Source: Taeniopygia guttata (lineage: Eukaryota; Chordata; Aves; Passeriformes; Estrildidae). From it: 64,000 bases of DNA. The stretch is from contig NC_133034.1 of assembly GCF_048771995.1 (NCBI RefSeq), positions 4,183,501-4,247,500 of the forward strand. Direction: 5' to 3'. Both the position numbers and the translations under genes were made by a program. Position 1 is the first letter of the stretch. The number at the start of each line of letters is the position of its first letter. The notes below the pieces were generated by a model. It was not told where the DNA came from. It saw only the letters and a list, made by a program, of their open reading frames with translations, and ran no database searches. Below are positions 1 through 13,938 of this stretch, piece after piece.

Positions 1-631
1 CTTAGCACAGCATGCTTCAGGGATGTGGATTGCCACACGCCTACTTCAGAATTTACCAAACACAAGAAAGTTTTTCTCCGTGATAATTGTTTTCACAGGG
101 AGACTGAGCACATGCCTGCACTCAAACTGTGGTTATTTCAGTGGAGCTGTGCTGATAAACCCTTTTTGGGAAGGAGCTCACACTGGCAAGGATCCTCTGC
201 TCCATAATTTAACCCATTTCCCCAGACAGAATAAGCCATACCCACCACCACATGGATATTGCTACTCACAACTTTTTGCTGGCATTGCTATTTGACTGGC
301 AGTGTTCTTTTATTATTCACTTCTCACACTACAGCTATGCCAGCAAAACTCTTCCGTGCTACCTGAACTTATGAGGGAGAAAACACCTGTGTACATCTTT
401 TAAATGTGGTGTTTCTCAGTCAGGCCTGAAGCAGAGACTTGTGCAAAAGGCTCAGTTGCTGCAGATTTACAAGCTCCCGAGGCAAACCGCAGTGCTGCGT
501 GTTCTGGTGCCACATCCCCTGCAAGCAGAGGGCACCGGGGGCAGCAGGGAATGGCAGGGACACTGAAGGTGTAAACGCCCGGGGCAGGTGCTGTCAGAGC
601 CTCGGGAGAAAGGCTGGGCCAGCAGAGGGCT

Positions 632-723
632 GCTGCAGGAGGATGCTGCAGGAGGATGCTCTCAGCAGGATGCTGCAGGAGGATGCAGCAGGAGGATGCT
701 GCAGGAGGATGCAGCAGGAGGAT
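632..723. repeat. 13-bp minisatellite, about 7 units
   Basis: Seven head-to-tail units of the pattern GCTGCAGGAGGAT occupy this stretch. Some units read GCAGCAGGAGGAT and one is a 14-base variant with CTCTCAG. The neighbouring sequence is also CAG/CTG-rich. It lies in the HS6ST1 intron, and the apparent peptide ORFs across it are repeat artefacts. Copy number probably varies between individuals. Confidence 0.9.
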
Positions 724-3700
724 GCTCTGTGCCGGCTCATCCCAGCAGAGGTGCGGGTGGTACCCGCCCGGTGACCTCACGGGACTCCAGCAGTGGCACC
801 CGGGCATCGCTGCCACCAGTGGAGGGGGAAACAGCCCCAATTACCAGTTCCCGGCAATTAAATGGGACTTAGAGAGCAAGACACGGCAAATCCCAGCAGA
901 ACTGCTGGCGGGAGGAGCTGCTGTCCCTCCCATGGCAGGCAGGTGCCATCTAGTGGGAACGGGGCACGGTCCCCCTGCCCTGGGGCATCCCCAGGCTGCA
1001 GCAGGAGCAGCACGGTCCCACCGAGCACTTCTGTGGGTTTCTTTGGGCTTTTCCAAGTAGAAAGCAGCACTTTGGGAGATGCAGCATATGTTTTTAAGCA
1101 CATAATTAGGCTTACCTGCAGTAGAGCTGCAGAGGAGTTTGGCAGCATTTCTGCCAGCTGGAATACCTCTGGAGTCCTTCACATGGGAGATGGGGGAATA
1201 ATGTTGGCCTGTATTTAAACAAAATAAAAAGTCTTTCAAGGATCTGTTAATCTAAAATCAGATTTTTTAAAATCACATTCAACACATTGCTGCTTTTCTG
1301 GTATTCACAAGTGCTCCTGCTCACCACAGGGCAAGGAATCCCATTAAGCACCCTTAGAAGAACCCAAGATTTGTCTGGGCAAAATATCCCTTCTTCACAA
1401 TGCAGGGGTGCTGTCTGTGAAATACCCACTTGCTATTTCGTAACTCTCTCAGCTTCACAATGCACAGGTCTGAGGGATCACCCAGCAGAGAAATCCTGAG
1501 GCTGCTGACGTTTTGTAGCCTCAAATGTGCATGTGAAGCCCCAAACCACGAGGCTGATTTGTGCTTCCTGTGCGTGCAAGTGAGGGGAAACAAGAGGGTT
1601 CCTGTGATTAGAAATAGCTTTGCTGTTCTTGCACCTCTCTCAGCAGTGCCAGGGACAGGTCACTGTCAGAGACAGGATGCTGGCTGGACAGGACAGATCA
1701 GTGATGGATTTGGAGCAGCCCTTTCCAGCACTGCTCAGTTAATGAATTTTGCAGTCTTTGTTGGCTTCCTCAGCATGGAGATTCACTTAGGAGAGAAATT
1801 GTTTCTTTGAGCTAGACCATCACTCTGGCAATTCCTGTTGGGTATGTCTGTGTGCCTGCTCCAAATGAACAGTGGCTGCTGAGGCTGCAGGGAGCACTCA
1901 AGCTGTCTGGGATAAAATACCCACACTCTTTGCCTTGCATGTTGCATATTCTTGGTTTTTTTAGCAAGCAGTTTTAACCAAAGTGTTAATTGCAAGCCAG
2001 CTAACTCTGCATTGTTTCCAGGCTAAAGCTAAAGGAGTTCAAATCCAGAATCAACCTACTGTTTTCAGATCAATAATTTTTTGAGAAATGAATAATGATG
2101 CCCATGCAGTCTCCCGTGGTGCTGTGGGGCAGGGCTGGTGCTGGTTACAGAGAATGTAATGAGCAGCCTCTGTCTTCATGGGGCTGAGCCCCTCCTGCCC
2201 AGCCTGGCTCTGCTGGTGATTTTAAGAGCAAAATCCCAACAATTGTTTCCTTGGGGCTGACTGGAGGCAGTGCCACATGCAGAATTTGGGCTGCTTGATG
2301 CTGGCAAGGCCTGAGATTTCACTGCACACCCTTTGATGGATTTGTTGCATAGAGCTTTCAGTAATGTCTTGATTTCCCAGGCAATGATGTGCTTCAGACA
2401 GAAGCCAGGCAGCTTGTTACTCCTGCCAGCTGGCAGGGGGGTGGGTGTGTGCATATAGATATTTGGTGTTTAATAATTGAAACTGGATGTATCAAGGTTG
2501 GCAGCATGTATTTCAGCTTTAAAGACAGGGTATTGTAAGAGAAAAATGGGATGTTTTTTTGTGCCCAAGACAAATTTTTATTCCCCAGCTAATCTTGGTG
2601 TCTGCAGCTGCTGTGTCAATATCTCCTCCTGAAAGGCAGGGAATGAACTTCTGAACATCTGTAACAGCTACATTAAGTGGTGTGGTTTATTGTAGAATTA
2701 TGGATGATGATGGCTGGGTTACTAAACTGTAAATCAGTCAAAGCATTTTGATGATATTCTAGATCATGAGAAAGAGACTCATGCAGGAAGAGACAGTGAT
2801 TTATTGCACCAACTGGTAACACATTCAGCCCCAGTCATTTTTATTTATCATTACTTTGAAAAGATTTCAACCCTTCATTAAAGCACATTAAAAAAAATCT
2901 GTAATGGTGATAAAGTTTTGCTGTAATGAAAAGTGACACTCCTGAACTGTGATTTCTGGTGATAGGAAAGTGAAGAATAAGGAACTTAAGATACACAAAC
3001 TTCACACTAAATTAGTCGAACAATCGCCTTTGTTTAATTGTCTTTTACAAGCAAATGAAGGGAGCTTTTCTCTTTTCATCCTTAAATCTGTTCCTTTGAA
3101 AGCATCTCATACTATCTGTAGTTTTGAGCCATGGAACCCGGGATTTTGAATGCTTAGCAAGTCATCCATTTCTGAGGCATTAGCAACACAGACAGGATTT
3201 ATTTCAATCTCTGCATATGATTCTTTGATCTGGGGCTTACTTAAGTGCATTCCAGTGCAATTAATTAGGAAAACAGTATAAGACAGTGGCAACTCCAAGT
3301 GATCTTAAATGTAAAAGTGACTGATTAGTAGCTCTGCTTTCTTGAGGATTATCTTTTGCTGCTTAACAACATCTGCTATTCCTGAGCAAGGGAGAGTCAG
3401 TTAATTGAGTAGAGGGAGCTTTGGTGCTCTTTGTAAGCCACTAGCATGACTATTCACAAGAAAATCCATGTGGGAACCTCCCCCAGCACTGATTTTAAGA
3501 AGGAGCTGGGTAAATGGGATTAGGACCAGTCCCCTACCTGATGCTGTGAGGTGTATGGCAGGATGCAGCTCACACTGACTAGGGCAGAGCAGCACTTGTT
3601 CCCTTTTCCTGGCAGCCCTGTGTGGCTTGCAGAGCTCCTTGGAATCCAGTCCTTGCACTAGGCCTGCTTTCAGGGATGGGTTCTGCTGCTGTTTGTGTTT

Positions 3701-4759
3701 TCTTCCTTAGAAAGTCTTGTTTCTGGATGTTGGCTGGCTGGCTGAAAGTTACAGTGTTCACTTGTATGCTCAGGACATGTCAGTCTGGTTTAAAAATCCT
3801 CTGCATCTCCATTCTGTTTCCAGAGTCTTCCTACTCAGATCAATAAAAGTGGCCATCCATCAGGTTTTGATTGGAACAGGATTGATCAGTGAGCAGCTCA
3901 GGGGTGCAGCTGCAGCTGCCTGACACAGATATTGCCTCCCTTTGCCAAGGAATTCAATTGTCCTGCACAAGCGATCAATATCTGCTCCTCTGACTACTCT
4001 TGCTCCCTTCATCTTCCTCTATAGTTTCTTTATAATTTCATCTTCTTCAAGAAGCCATATTTCCTGTCTATCATGCTGCTGCATTTTCCTTGAATCTTCT
4101 TTGAATCTCACAGCCAGTGAAGCTCTGTGATTCACAGAAGAGAAGCTGACTTGCAATTCAAAAGAAAATGCAAATTCTAGTCTATCTGCTTTATTTACAG
4201 CTGTTTCAAATAAATATCTTTCCATATTGCATAGTTACTTCAGCTTTGTCTTTGCTCTAGACCAGCTTGCTTCTGCTTTTCTTTTTTCTGTTTGGCAATA
4301 TCCCGGCCATTCTTCCTTCTGCATCCTGAAGTGTGCAGGCATCAGACGCAGAAATAATGTTTTATCAGTTAAAGTATTCACTTGTTTTATTCCTTGCATC
4401 CGTCTTGACGCCTGGGGAGGCTAAATCCCTAGCACTGTCTCTCTTCCCAGGACAAAGCATGAAGCTCCAGAGATTTCTGTGCAGAACCAGTGCAGCTCAG
4501 CCCCAGTGACACAGACTTGGCTGCCTGCACTGGCAGTGTGTTAGGGGACAGCACTTATTCCCTGGAGCTGGAATGAGGCCCCAAATGCTTTCCACTATGG
4601 TGGGGTGAAAACTGCTATCCTATGCTACATGTGCAGTGGACATTGATCTCTGGCACAGAGATGAAAAGTTCAGTGTCTCATTGCAAATGTGTCATTACTC
4701 TTCAGGGATTGATTTGTTATTTGCTTGGTTCTAATGTGGCCACACACAGGAAGATACTC

Positions 4760-4783
4760 AATAAAAAAAAAAAAAAAAAAAAA
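4760..4783. repeat. AATAAA merging into an A21 tract
   Basis: AATAAA is immediately followed by an uninterrupted run that gives 21 adenines at 4763-4783. This is what the 3' end of a retrotransposed transcript can look like, but a simple mononucleotide expansion would look the same. No recognisable coding remnant precedes it, so the origin is open. Confidence 0.6.
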
Positions 4784-7700
4784 GGGATATAGAACCCTTC
4801 TAGCAAATATGTGTGTAATGTGTTACTGACTTCTCTGTGTTTTGTAATGCCAAAATCAATGTAACTGAAAGTCTCTGTGACAGAAGCAGTAAGTGGAGTG
4901 AAAATTTTTCTTTCAGAGAATGGCCATGTTTTTCCCTCCTGAAACTTCCTACCTTGCTGACAGCAGGGGCAATAATAGAAGCAAAGGAATGCAAAGAATA
5001 AGCACAGGTTGCAGTCCACCTTTCTGCCATCTGTTCCCTGCCAGCACTGATGTAATCCCTCTGGCACTGCAACTTCCCTCTGCCATCTGTCAGCATTCCC
5101 TGCTATCGATTAGGGGGGTTGCTGAGGTCACTTAGGAATCACAGCAACCCTCCCAAAACTCAGGAAAGGTACTAAATCAAAGGAATTTGATTTGTAACTC
5201 GCTGTCATTTTTGGTGCCTTGCTGCAGTAGAAGACAGCAGTCAACACTTCCTAAGCTCCTCAGATGAGGAAAGTTATGGCAAAAGAAAGCGCTTGTTTAT
5301 AAACGGTGCAAGTAACATAAGCTTTTAATGGGCCCTGGAGGAGTCCAAGGCTCCAGAGGGCTCTGGAATGCCTTTCTCTCCACCCCCATTTGCTCCCCTC
5401 ACCCTGACCCCCACGTTTTTTTCCAAGCCTTTGTCCAATTTTCATCATATCTGTCATTTTGAAAAATGAGCTGGTGGTTCACTCCTAAGGTTCATAGCAT
5501 GCCATGTATCTTTTTTTAGATTAACTTGTTTGCAAAGAGACAGTTCAACAGGAAATTCTTGTGCTTACACAGCAGTGCAATTTTTATGAAAAGCAGAGAT
5601 GTTGTTAAAACTCATTATCTGTCTATTCTGCTAATTGGATATAAAAAAGTTGTGAGACACGAGGATGATAGGACCACAGTTGCTTCCTGGGGAAAAGCCT
5701 ATTAGTACATTGCTAACAAATCTGGACTGGGGCTGAGTGTGTAACAGTGTAGTATGAGCACATGAGCACCAGCATTGCACAACACTGAGATCTGAGGTAA
5801 AAGGGCACCTCATTTCATTTATGGAGATAAATGGAGGTACTGGTCCTGAAAGTGTCCATTTCTGGTGGTCTCAGAGAAATTCATGCCCAGCCCTAGCTGC
5901 CTTGGTGCTCCATTTGATCCCAGACATGAAATGCTCCCTTGCATCACCCTGCACATCAATCAGGATGGAGCAGCCTGTATCATTCTGCCACTCCCAACGT
6001 GGGTGTCAAGGCTCCCTGTGCCCTCCCAGCTTTGTGACAAACCAGGTCCCAAACAATCCCTGTGCCCTTGGGGCTGACTTACATCCTTTGTGCCTCCACT
6101 GCAGCTCTGCTGCCTTTGCCAGTATATTCCAGGAGGAACATCTGTGTTACAGGAGCACAATACTGTTCTATTACTTTGCAGACCTACCTTTCTTTGTAGG
6201 TCAGCTTTAAATAGACACCTCACCTGTGTGCAGGCACACAGCATCACTGCTCCTGCAGATCCCAAAATCGACTGTAGTGCTGCAGTGTGGCTGGATCAAG
6301 CACACAGACTGACCTTTTCCTGCGTTTCATGTCTTCAGCTCTCTTCCCCACCAGTCTGGAGAAGCCTTGCAGTTGTGTTTGACTGTCTCTGGTGTTTTTA
6401 AGCCAGCCCATGCATGGCTTGGAACACCAAAAGGCAGCTTTTGTTTGTTTTGAGTGGATGGAGGGGTGGGTGTTTCTCCTGTGAAATCCTGAGCTGCTGC
6501 TTGCTCCTTTGTCTCCTTTCTGGCTGTCAGACTCTGTTCTGCTTGCACCCAGGTCCAGCACACAGGATCTGCTCTCCAGGCAGGCTCTGCGGTGGGATCA
6601 TCACGCTCTGCTGACAGGCTGCATCACCAGGACTGCAAAGCATCCCCAGTGGCCCACATTTTATAAAATGCATGGGTGAAAAGAGAGAGGTGTGGCTCTT
6701 CTCATCTGCCCCAGGCTCCTGGAGCAGCCTGAGGTTCCTTCAGGGCTGGCTCTGAATTGGCCCATGGTGAAATCAGCCCCCAGGATGATTTCAGCCCCCA
6801 GCATGATCCTCCCTGAGTGAGGATCTGCAGGGTGAGCAGAGCCCATGTGAGGGTTGGCTGTTGTTACATTTCCAAATGTCCTGTCTTTTAATGCAGCCAA
6901 GTCCCAAGAGCAGAGACCATCAGGCAAAACAAACACAATTATGCAAAACAAACCTGGTTCCCAAAGCAAGCACTGACAGCCCCTCCTTTCCTGGCAAAGG
7001 AAATCACTGCTGAAGGTGTTTACCCAAACTGAGAGCTGGAGGATTGGGTTTGCTATTCAGTTTCTTGGCTTTTGGGGTTTTGTGTTGCAATCTTTATTTA
7101 ACCATAGAGGACAGAATAGACGTTTGTTTTGTTTGTTTGTTTGGGGTTTTCTTTCAGTTCCTATGACTTTTAAAGGAATGAAGAGTTTATTGTGTGTGAA
7201 ATGCAGGAAGAGTCTAAATGAACAACAGATGAGGGGAAATAGACTGAGGAAAATTAGGGCTATTTGCTACCAGAGGAAGTAATCATTGTACATATATTAA
7301 ATTCCAATCTCTAACTGAGAATGTGCTTGTTATGCAAGAAACCTGACTGTAAGGAAAACAGGGAACTATGTGGAGTCTTTACAAGGTGGGGCTTTAAAAG
7401 TGGTAAGTATGGGTTTGGTAAATAAGGCCGGAGGCAGCTTTTACTGAAGCCAGTGGTGGCGGGAGAGTCACCCAGAGTTTCCCATCATAGCAGAAGGTTA
7501 TTTTCTGTGCAGAAAGGGGAAACTGTTCTCATACACCTGCTATTTGTAGGTAACATTTAGTGTGACTATAATGATAATATCAATTCTGTCTGGACTTTCA
7601 TCTGCCACATTCTCAGCTCATCCATCATTAGAGACACCTGATTCACCTATGACCTACCTGTAAGTCCTTGCTGGCCTGTTCCTTAAGGAAACTCTGCTCA

Positions 7701-10309
7701 TTATCAGGGAGATAACTCTTACCTGGCCATCCCCTTCGGTGTTCCAGCCAAGGGAGGGTTTAGGTGATGGCAGCGGGTGCTGGGGGCTTCTTCTTCCCTT
7801 GGTCCCTGCAGACTAACAGCAGGGCAGGTGCACGAGTGCATTTCACTGCTGGGAGGCAAAATCAGTGGTTGTTTCAGTGATAAACTGCTTACAGTGAGAG
7901 CCAGTGCAAATGGAATAAGGACTCTCACCAGGGATTTGTGGAGTGTGCAGTACATGGGCTTGACTTACAGGGATGCCTTAAATCAGCCACAAATTTGACA
8001 TTGCTAAATCTTTAAACAAAACACAGTGTTCCTCATTATTGCAAGATGGCAGACCCCCTGCTCAGTTAATTCAGCAAAGATATAGGATGATTTTTTAATT
8101 TTTTTTTTTTTCTATTAGCAGTAGAAAAATTGTAGCCTGGGGGAATGTTGCTTTGACAGATTGGGGTTATATGGCTGAGGCTGACCTATGCAGCTTCCTT
8201 CCCCTTCCCCCTCCTGGCAGGCAGATGAAGCATTTATGATTGCAAGTGGCTACCTCTATTTTGTTCTTTACCTGATGGAAGGCCACCACAGTAATCAAAA
8301 AGGACTTGTTACATATTTTGCTTTTCCTGGGAGGAATGCTTGAAAGCTCAGTAAAGAACCTGTAAAAAATTTGAAATAAAAAAAATTGGCCATGTGGGAG
8401 GAAGCATTTAAGCACAGGAAAGAACAGGGGATTGCACAGTCAAATAAGCAGTTCTTGGCAGAATTTAGAGACCAGCAGCAGTAAGAAGGATGCATTGGCA
8501 TGTAAAAAAGAGTGGAAATTAACTGAAGAGAAATGGTAACATCATATTTAGAATCTGTCACTTTATCAGAATTATCTTGACTGGTTATTAGCAAAAGAGA
8601 AGGAATTGAGTTTTTTAGAGGAAGAAGGGTTTCATTTCCCCTTCATTAGCTGAGGAACCTGCTGACAGGAATTAAGACAGAATATTGCTAACTGGCAGCT
8701 TCAGCCATGCAAGAAAGGGTTATTTTTAACCCTGAGCTGCTCAGTGACTGCATTTGCAGCATGGCCCTCCTTAAAAACAACGAAAACTCTGCTGGCAAAA
8801 CTAAGGCTGCTTTGTGCTGCTGTGTGAGAATGGGAAGGAGAGGTCTGGGTGGGAATCCTGTGGGGCAGTGGTGCCTCTGATGTTCGTGTCATGAAAATAT
8901 GCCCCCAGTTCACCATTGTCCTCTGACCTCAATCCAGGCTGAAACAGGGGCTTTGCATAATCGTGCAAGGAGACAGCTCCTGCTCCAAAAGATGTTATGT
9001 TTTGAATTTCCAAAACAGACAAAGGAGACATTGTCAGCCCTTCACACATGGGAAACAGAGGCAGGGAGAGAGAGATTTGTCTGGGGCAAACGGGCTAATT
9101 TTGACAGAATGGGCACTTAAAGTGAAGTTTCCTGAATTCATTTGTGTATTATGACCACAAGGTTGGCCTTCCTTTCTAATGCTGGATTTTGTTCTTCCTG
9201 AAACTTCAGTTCAGGCACAGGCTTGATCAAAAACATTCTTTTGTTCTGTTTAATAAATATGCCAGGGATTCTTTCTTTGGGCACTGTGCAGCTTGCATGC
9301 AGGTCTGAGGTGAGCTCTGCAAATGCCTCAGAGGTGAATTTTTAGGTGGATTTCCATGTTGGGACTGCCAGGAGCAGCAATGCAAGGAAAGGCAGAGGTG
9401 TGACTTTGTCTTCTGCTTGTCCTTGTGCCCCTGGGGATCACAGCCCCGTGGGTGTGTAGAAGGGGAGCCTCCAAGAGCAGTAATGCTGTTCTGCTCAGCT
9501 TCATGTGGGAGGAAAAATCTTACTAACTCCAGTGTCCATTTGTCTTGCTCAAGCTCATTAAGTCCAGAAAGGCCAGTGAGATATGACACTGCATGACCAA
9601 ACTGGGGCTTTTTTATGAGGCACTATTGAGTGGAACCATCTGGGCTAGGAGAAGAACACACTTCTGAAATGAGCCTTTAGGAACACTAAAGTTAAGTGGC
9701 TGTCTGGGACACCATGCTGAATGAAGGGCACTCACAGCTGCATGGGTTTTATGGGTTTATTTTATCTCTGATGACAAAAAAAAGGTACTAGTCATGTGGT
9801 TCCTCATGAATTTCAAGCCACTGTTAAAAAGGGGCATTGCCTGTGTTCTCAGCCATGCTGGAACAGAGTTCCCCCAGCTTGCTGACTGCTCATGGACAAT
9901 GATTTACAGTTACCTAATTTTTCCCTAAACTTAAAGGCAATCCCAAGTTATACTTCAAGAACAGAAACTTCAGTAGGTTCCTTGAGTGAACACTTGGACA
10001 GTCATCCCTGCAATACCCAAGTGCTCACCCCTGTGGCTCCTGAGGTCTCAGTCCCTTGGAAGCTGTACTGCTCACCTGCCTGAGGGCTGAGGGAATCTGC
10101 TCCTCAGAAACCAACACCTTTCTAGAAAGCTAAACACAAATTTGGGAGCATGACTTTCACTATGTCAATTGTGCATCTCAACTTAGGCTGTTAAAACTGT
10201 TCTTTTGTTTTAAAGTCTCTGCTTAGTTTTGTTTGTTAGGGTTATTGTTTGGTTGGTTTGGTTTTTTTTTATTTTGTTATGGATTTTTTGTTCTTGGGGT
10301 TTGGCTTTT

Positions 10310-10380
10310 TTTTGTTTGTTTGTTTGTTTGTTTGGGGTTTTGGCATTTTTTTAAATTTTATTTTATTTTATTTTATTTAT
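10310..10380. repeat. TTTG and TTTTA microsatellites
   Basis: A (TTTG)n run of about six units is followed after some twenty bases by a (TTTTA)n run of about five units. Together with the T-rich flank from 10230 it forms a low-complexity block in the HS6ST1 intron. Similar short GTTT runs occur near 7120-7142. The 117-residue open frame across it is a low-complexity artefact. Confidence 0.85.
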
Positions 10381-13026
10381 GCCCCATTGGGGCAGCTTCC
10401 TTAAGTACTTCCAGGGGCCTGGTTCCAGTTTCAAAGATAAATCTGATTTCTGTGTTAGGAGGTGAACTCTTTCCTTCAAGCACTTTTCTATATGACAGAC
10501 CTGGAAAGGGGCAAATTGAATTCAGTAGAATTTCTAAAATTGTAACCTATTTCCTGTGTTTTTTATTCATTGAGATGAATCTTTGAGAAAGATCACTCAT
10601 GGTAAAATATTTATCAGGGTATTACATCAACTAAGGTAATGTAATAGCTCTTATAGTGCAGGTGTGAAGAAAGAAGTTCTTGTTCCTTAAACTTTCTCCA
10701 ATCCATGTCCTGTTCAATGTCTCTGTTTCAGTGGACTCCAGAAACTTTGCATGATATTTATTAATCTGATTTACTAACAGTCTCCTAAACTTTAAGCAGA
10801 GACACAGAGAGAAGATAAGCTGGACTCAGCCTTGCAGATTCATGCCAACTCTGCCACTTCTATTTGACTTTATGCACATCATTTAATATTTGTGGTTCCC
10901 CTGTCTGCCAAATGCAGATACCAATTCTTTTTTTTTCCCTATCCATACTTGTATAGGTGGCATGTTTGGACAGGAATCAGCTCCTCCTTTGTCTGTGGTT
11001 AGCTCATGCACAAAAGAGTCCCTAATCTCAGGGATCAGGGAGAAGCAACCTTCTAGTGGCTTCTGTAGCCACAAAATAATAAATGGCTTCGACCTGCTCA
11101 GTGAAAAATGCAACCTTTGGATTACATCAGTGAAAATAAAAATCCACTGCAGTTCACAAGTCAAAAACTGCTGATAGTGTTTAGCACCACTGTCTGGCAT
11201 TGAACATCTGGCATTCATCACTGCTTTCCTTTTCTTTCCACCGCTGTATTTTATCCCATCTATTGGAGGTTTCTTAGCTCAGTCTGTGTAAATTATGCCT
11301 GCCTCTCAGTCAGGGTAGTGGAATCACTAAAGGCTGCAAGGTAAAGGAAGGAAAAAGAGATAGGCTTTTTTTAGTCTTTAAAAGAAAATGTCTGCTCCCC
11401 TTTTTCTCCCTGTCCCTGTACACAGACAGTACTGGACAGTGTTACTAGACAGTGAGATACTCCTGCTAGTGAAGAGAGATGGAATAATTTCCAAAAATAA
11501 CAAATGTCTGTACCAGCCCTAGTTATGAGGGCAGAAAGCAGGAGAGGAATTGGAGCTGGAGTGGACATCCGCTGCCATTGTTGGAAAGACCAAAATTGAA
11601 GGGCTTTGGAACAGCCCTTCAGCAAGTTTATAATGAATTAGGAAAGCAAACATTACTTTATATGAGACTTCCTGGGCAGTGGCTTTGATGTATTATTTTA
11701 AAACTAAATTGCTCTTATTGCAGGAATTTAAGTTATTAATAGGAAGAATAATACTGAAAGTGCTAGGAAAACACGAGTCTGTTAAAATTGGATCAGACAG
11801 AATACTTTCATGTTTTTTTCCTCAAAAAACTGTTCACTGCCATCTCAGTGGCCATTCCATTCGGTGTCCCTGGACGGTGCTGGCCAGGCAGTGAGCCCTA
11901 GCAGCATTCTGAAGATGCATTTCTGATGGGACATGAATCCTCCACCACCCTTGTGTGAAACACTCCCAGCTGCATGTGTGTGTTGCCTGCCAAAGCCAGA
12001 TGCTTCCATGTGTGCTCAGTGTCACAGCCCCATGCCCTGCAAGCACATGCCAGCTTTAGGAACTAGAGAAGGTATTTCCTCCTCCTGGAAACACAAAGAC
12101 ACCTCAGTCCCACGCTGCTGGCAGTTAGGGAAGAAAAGCCCTTTTCCCTCTGTGTGGAGAGGGCTGTTGCACACTGCCATCTCTGTCAATCCCAGAACTT
12201 CATGGGCTGAAGCCAGAGGGTCTCTGTAAGAGACAGCTGTCATGTTTTCAGTTCTGGGGACAGCTTGTATTGTTGAGGGCTTCATTGTACTTAGAGCAGC
12301 AAGAACGCCCCGTGTCATTATGTGTGTTCTTCCTGACTGTCTTCTATTTAGTCTCGTGTCAAAAGTGTGTCTGAAGTTTGTTTGATTTAATACCAGGTTG
12401 ACTGAAATAGGAATAAATTATTGCTGGTTGTCAGCTCAGCCTTCTCTTTCTGCAAAGCATATTGTATACCTGATTTCCCATTGTTCTTCATTTATGTTCC
12501 TGTGGTTTTATCCTGCTACTCACTGCAGACTCCCAAATTTCATCTCGGCAGCCAAATCAATCCAGCAGTGGGTGTCCTGGTCAGCATCTGCATGGAGTGG
12601 AGGTGACAGGCCCAGCTCACAAACAGAGCTGGGCTGTCCTTCAGAGCAGGTCCTGGCTGGCACAGCAGGCACTCAGCGCTTGGTGGGAAAGGCCAGGCAG
12701 TGCCAGGAGCCACAGTTGCTTTCTGAAGTCAATGAACAGGTTCAGTCCTGGTGATTTGTTCTGACTTTATAGTCCATTGCTGGGAATGAACATCCTGGTG
12801 AAGGTGCTACTACTTGGCAAGGCTAAAATGGGAAACACGGGTCTAATGTTGCACAAATGGCTTTGCATGAGACATTGCAAGAAAAAGCTACGCGCAGGTA
12901 CAGTGGGATGGATGCTGTGATGTTGATTTACTCTCAGTTTTTTGCTGTCTGCTCTAGCTCTCTGCCTGCCAAGCATCTGTCCCATTGCTAGCAGAATATT
13001 TATTCTGTTTTCTCTTCTTCTTGTAG

Positions 13027-13735
13027 AAAATTTTACTACATCACGCTGCTGAGAGACCCCGTATCTCGTTACCTCAGCGAATGGCGTCACGTCCAGCGAG
13101 GAGCTACTTGGAAAACATCCTTGCACATGTGTGATGGCAGGACACCAACTCCTGAGGAGCTGCCCTCGTGCTACGAGGGCACAGACTGGTCGGGCTGCAC
13201 GCTGCAGGAGTTCATGGATTGCCCGTACAACTTGGCCAACAACCGCCAAGTGAGGATGTTGGCTGACTTGAGCCTGGTGGGCTGCTACAACATGTCCTTC
13301 ATCCCAGAGAACAAGCGAGCGCAGATCCTGCTGGAGAGCGCCAAAAAAAACCTCAGAGACATGGCCTTCTTCGGCCTGACAGAGTTCCAGAGAAAGACTC
13401 AGTACCTGTTTGAGAGAACTTTTAACCTGAAGTTCATCCGGCCCTTCATGCAGTACAACAGCACGCGGGCGGGCGGGGTGGAGGTGGACAACGACACCAT
13501 CCGCAGGATCGAGGAGCTCAATGACTTGGACATGCAGCTCTATGACTATGCAAAGGACCTCTTCCAGCAGCGCTACCAGTACAAGCGGCAGCTGGAGAGG
13601 ATGGAGCAGAGGATAAAGAACCGGGAGGAGAGGCTCCTCCACCGGTCCAACGAAGCCCTTCCCAAGGAAGAGACCGAAGAGCAAGGACGTTTGCCCACCG
13701 AGGACTACATGAGCCATATTATAGAGAAGTGGTAG
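13027..13735 (+). CDS. HS6ST1: HS6ST1 terminal exon: heparan sulfate 6-O-sulfotransferase 1, C-terminal 235 residues
   Basis: This exon encodes the C-terminal half of a Golgi type II membrane enzyme that moves sulfate from PAPS to the 6-O position of glucosamine in heparan sulfate. It opens after a TTGTAG acceptor with one base completing an Arg codon, then KFYYITLLRDPVSRYLSEW. The RDPxxRYLSxW stretch is the 3'-phosphate-binding motif for PAPS; the 5' loop must be in an upstream exon outside the window. Further in are three N-glycosylation sequons (NMS, NST, NDT), long helical segments and a charged coiled-coil-like tail rich in E, R and K (about residues 185-205). The end PTEDYMSHIIEKW matches my recollection of vertebrate HS6ST1 and separates it from HS6ST2/3. 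The exon is intact with no frameshift, and its GC content is clearly higher than the flanks, as expected for coding sequence. Confidence 0.95.
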
Positions 13736-13938
13736 CCTAGGCAGACTTTTATATTAATGATATTCTAGGGTTTCCATATAAGAGATCGTGGAAGTAAAAA
13801 TTACAAAAAAAAAAAAAAAACCTGACAAAAAATATTTTATTTAAAAACAAGTCTGTAAAACAGAAGATAGATTGCTTCCTTAAGCGTAGGGTCTTTTTAC
13901 TGTTTCTTACAAGACCGATGAGATTCTTAAAAAAAAAC

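Larger units (their letters stand above)
1..13026 (+). other. HS6ST1: HS6ST1 last intron (partial, 3' part)
   Basis: Everything left of the HS6ST1 terminal exon reads as intron. No open frame here resembles a known protein, and the stretch ends in a pyrimidine-rich tract and TTGTAG acceptor directly before the coding exon. From family knowledge, HS6ST1 has a long intron between its first exon (cytoplasmic tail, transmembrane anchor and 5'-phosphosulfate loop) and its second; the first exon must lie left of this window. Contents seen: a GC-richer patch around 480-1040 with a 13-bp minisatellite, an AATAAA-plus-A21 tract near 4761, and TTTG/TTTTA microsatellites near 10.3 kb. I see no other gene. 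Strand is that of the host gene. Confidence 0.75.

Noticed and set aside
400..1239. Overlapping 90-146 codon frames around the 13-bp minisatellite
   Set aside because: Repeat-derived and GC-rich; no splice context in keeping with a gene inside the HS6ST1 intron.
12767..13717. 316-codon open frame on the - strand opposite the HS6ST1 exon
   Set aside because: It is the antisense shadow of a GC-biased coding exon, crosses the splice acceptor into intron, is leucine/valine-rich as such shadows are, and resembles no protein.
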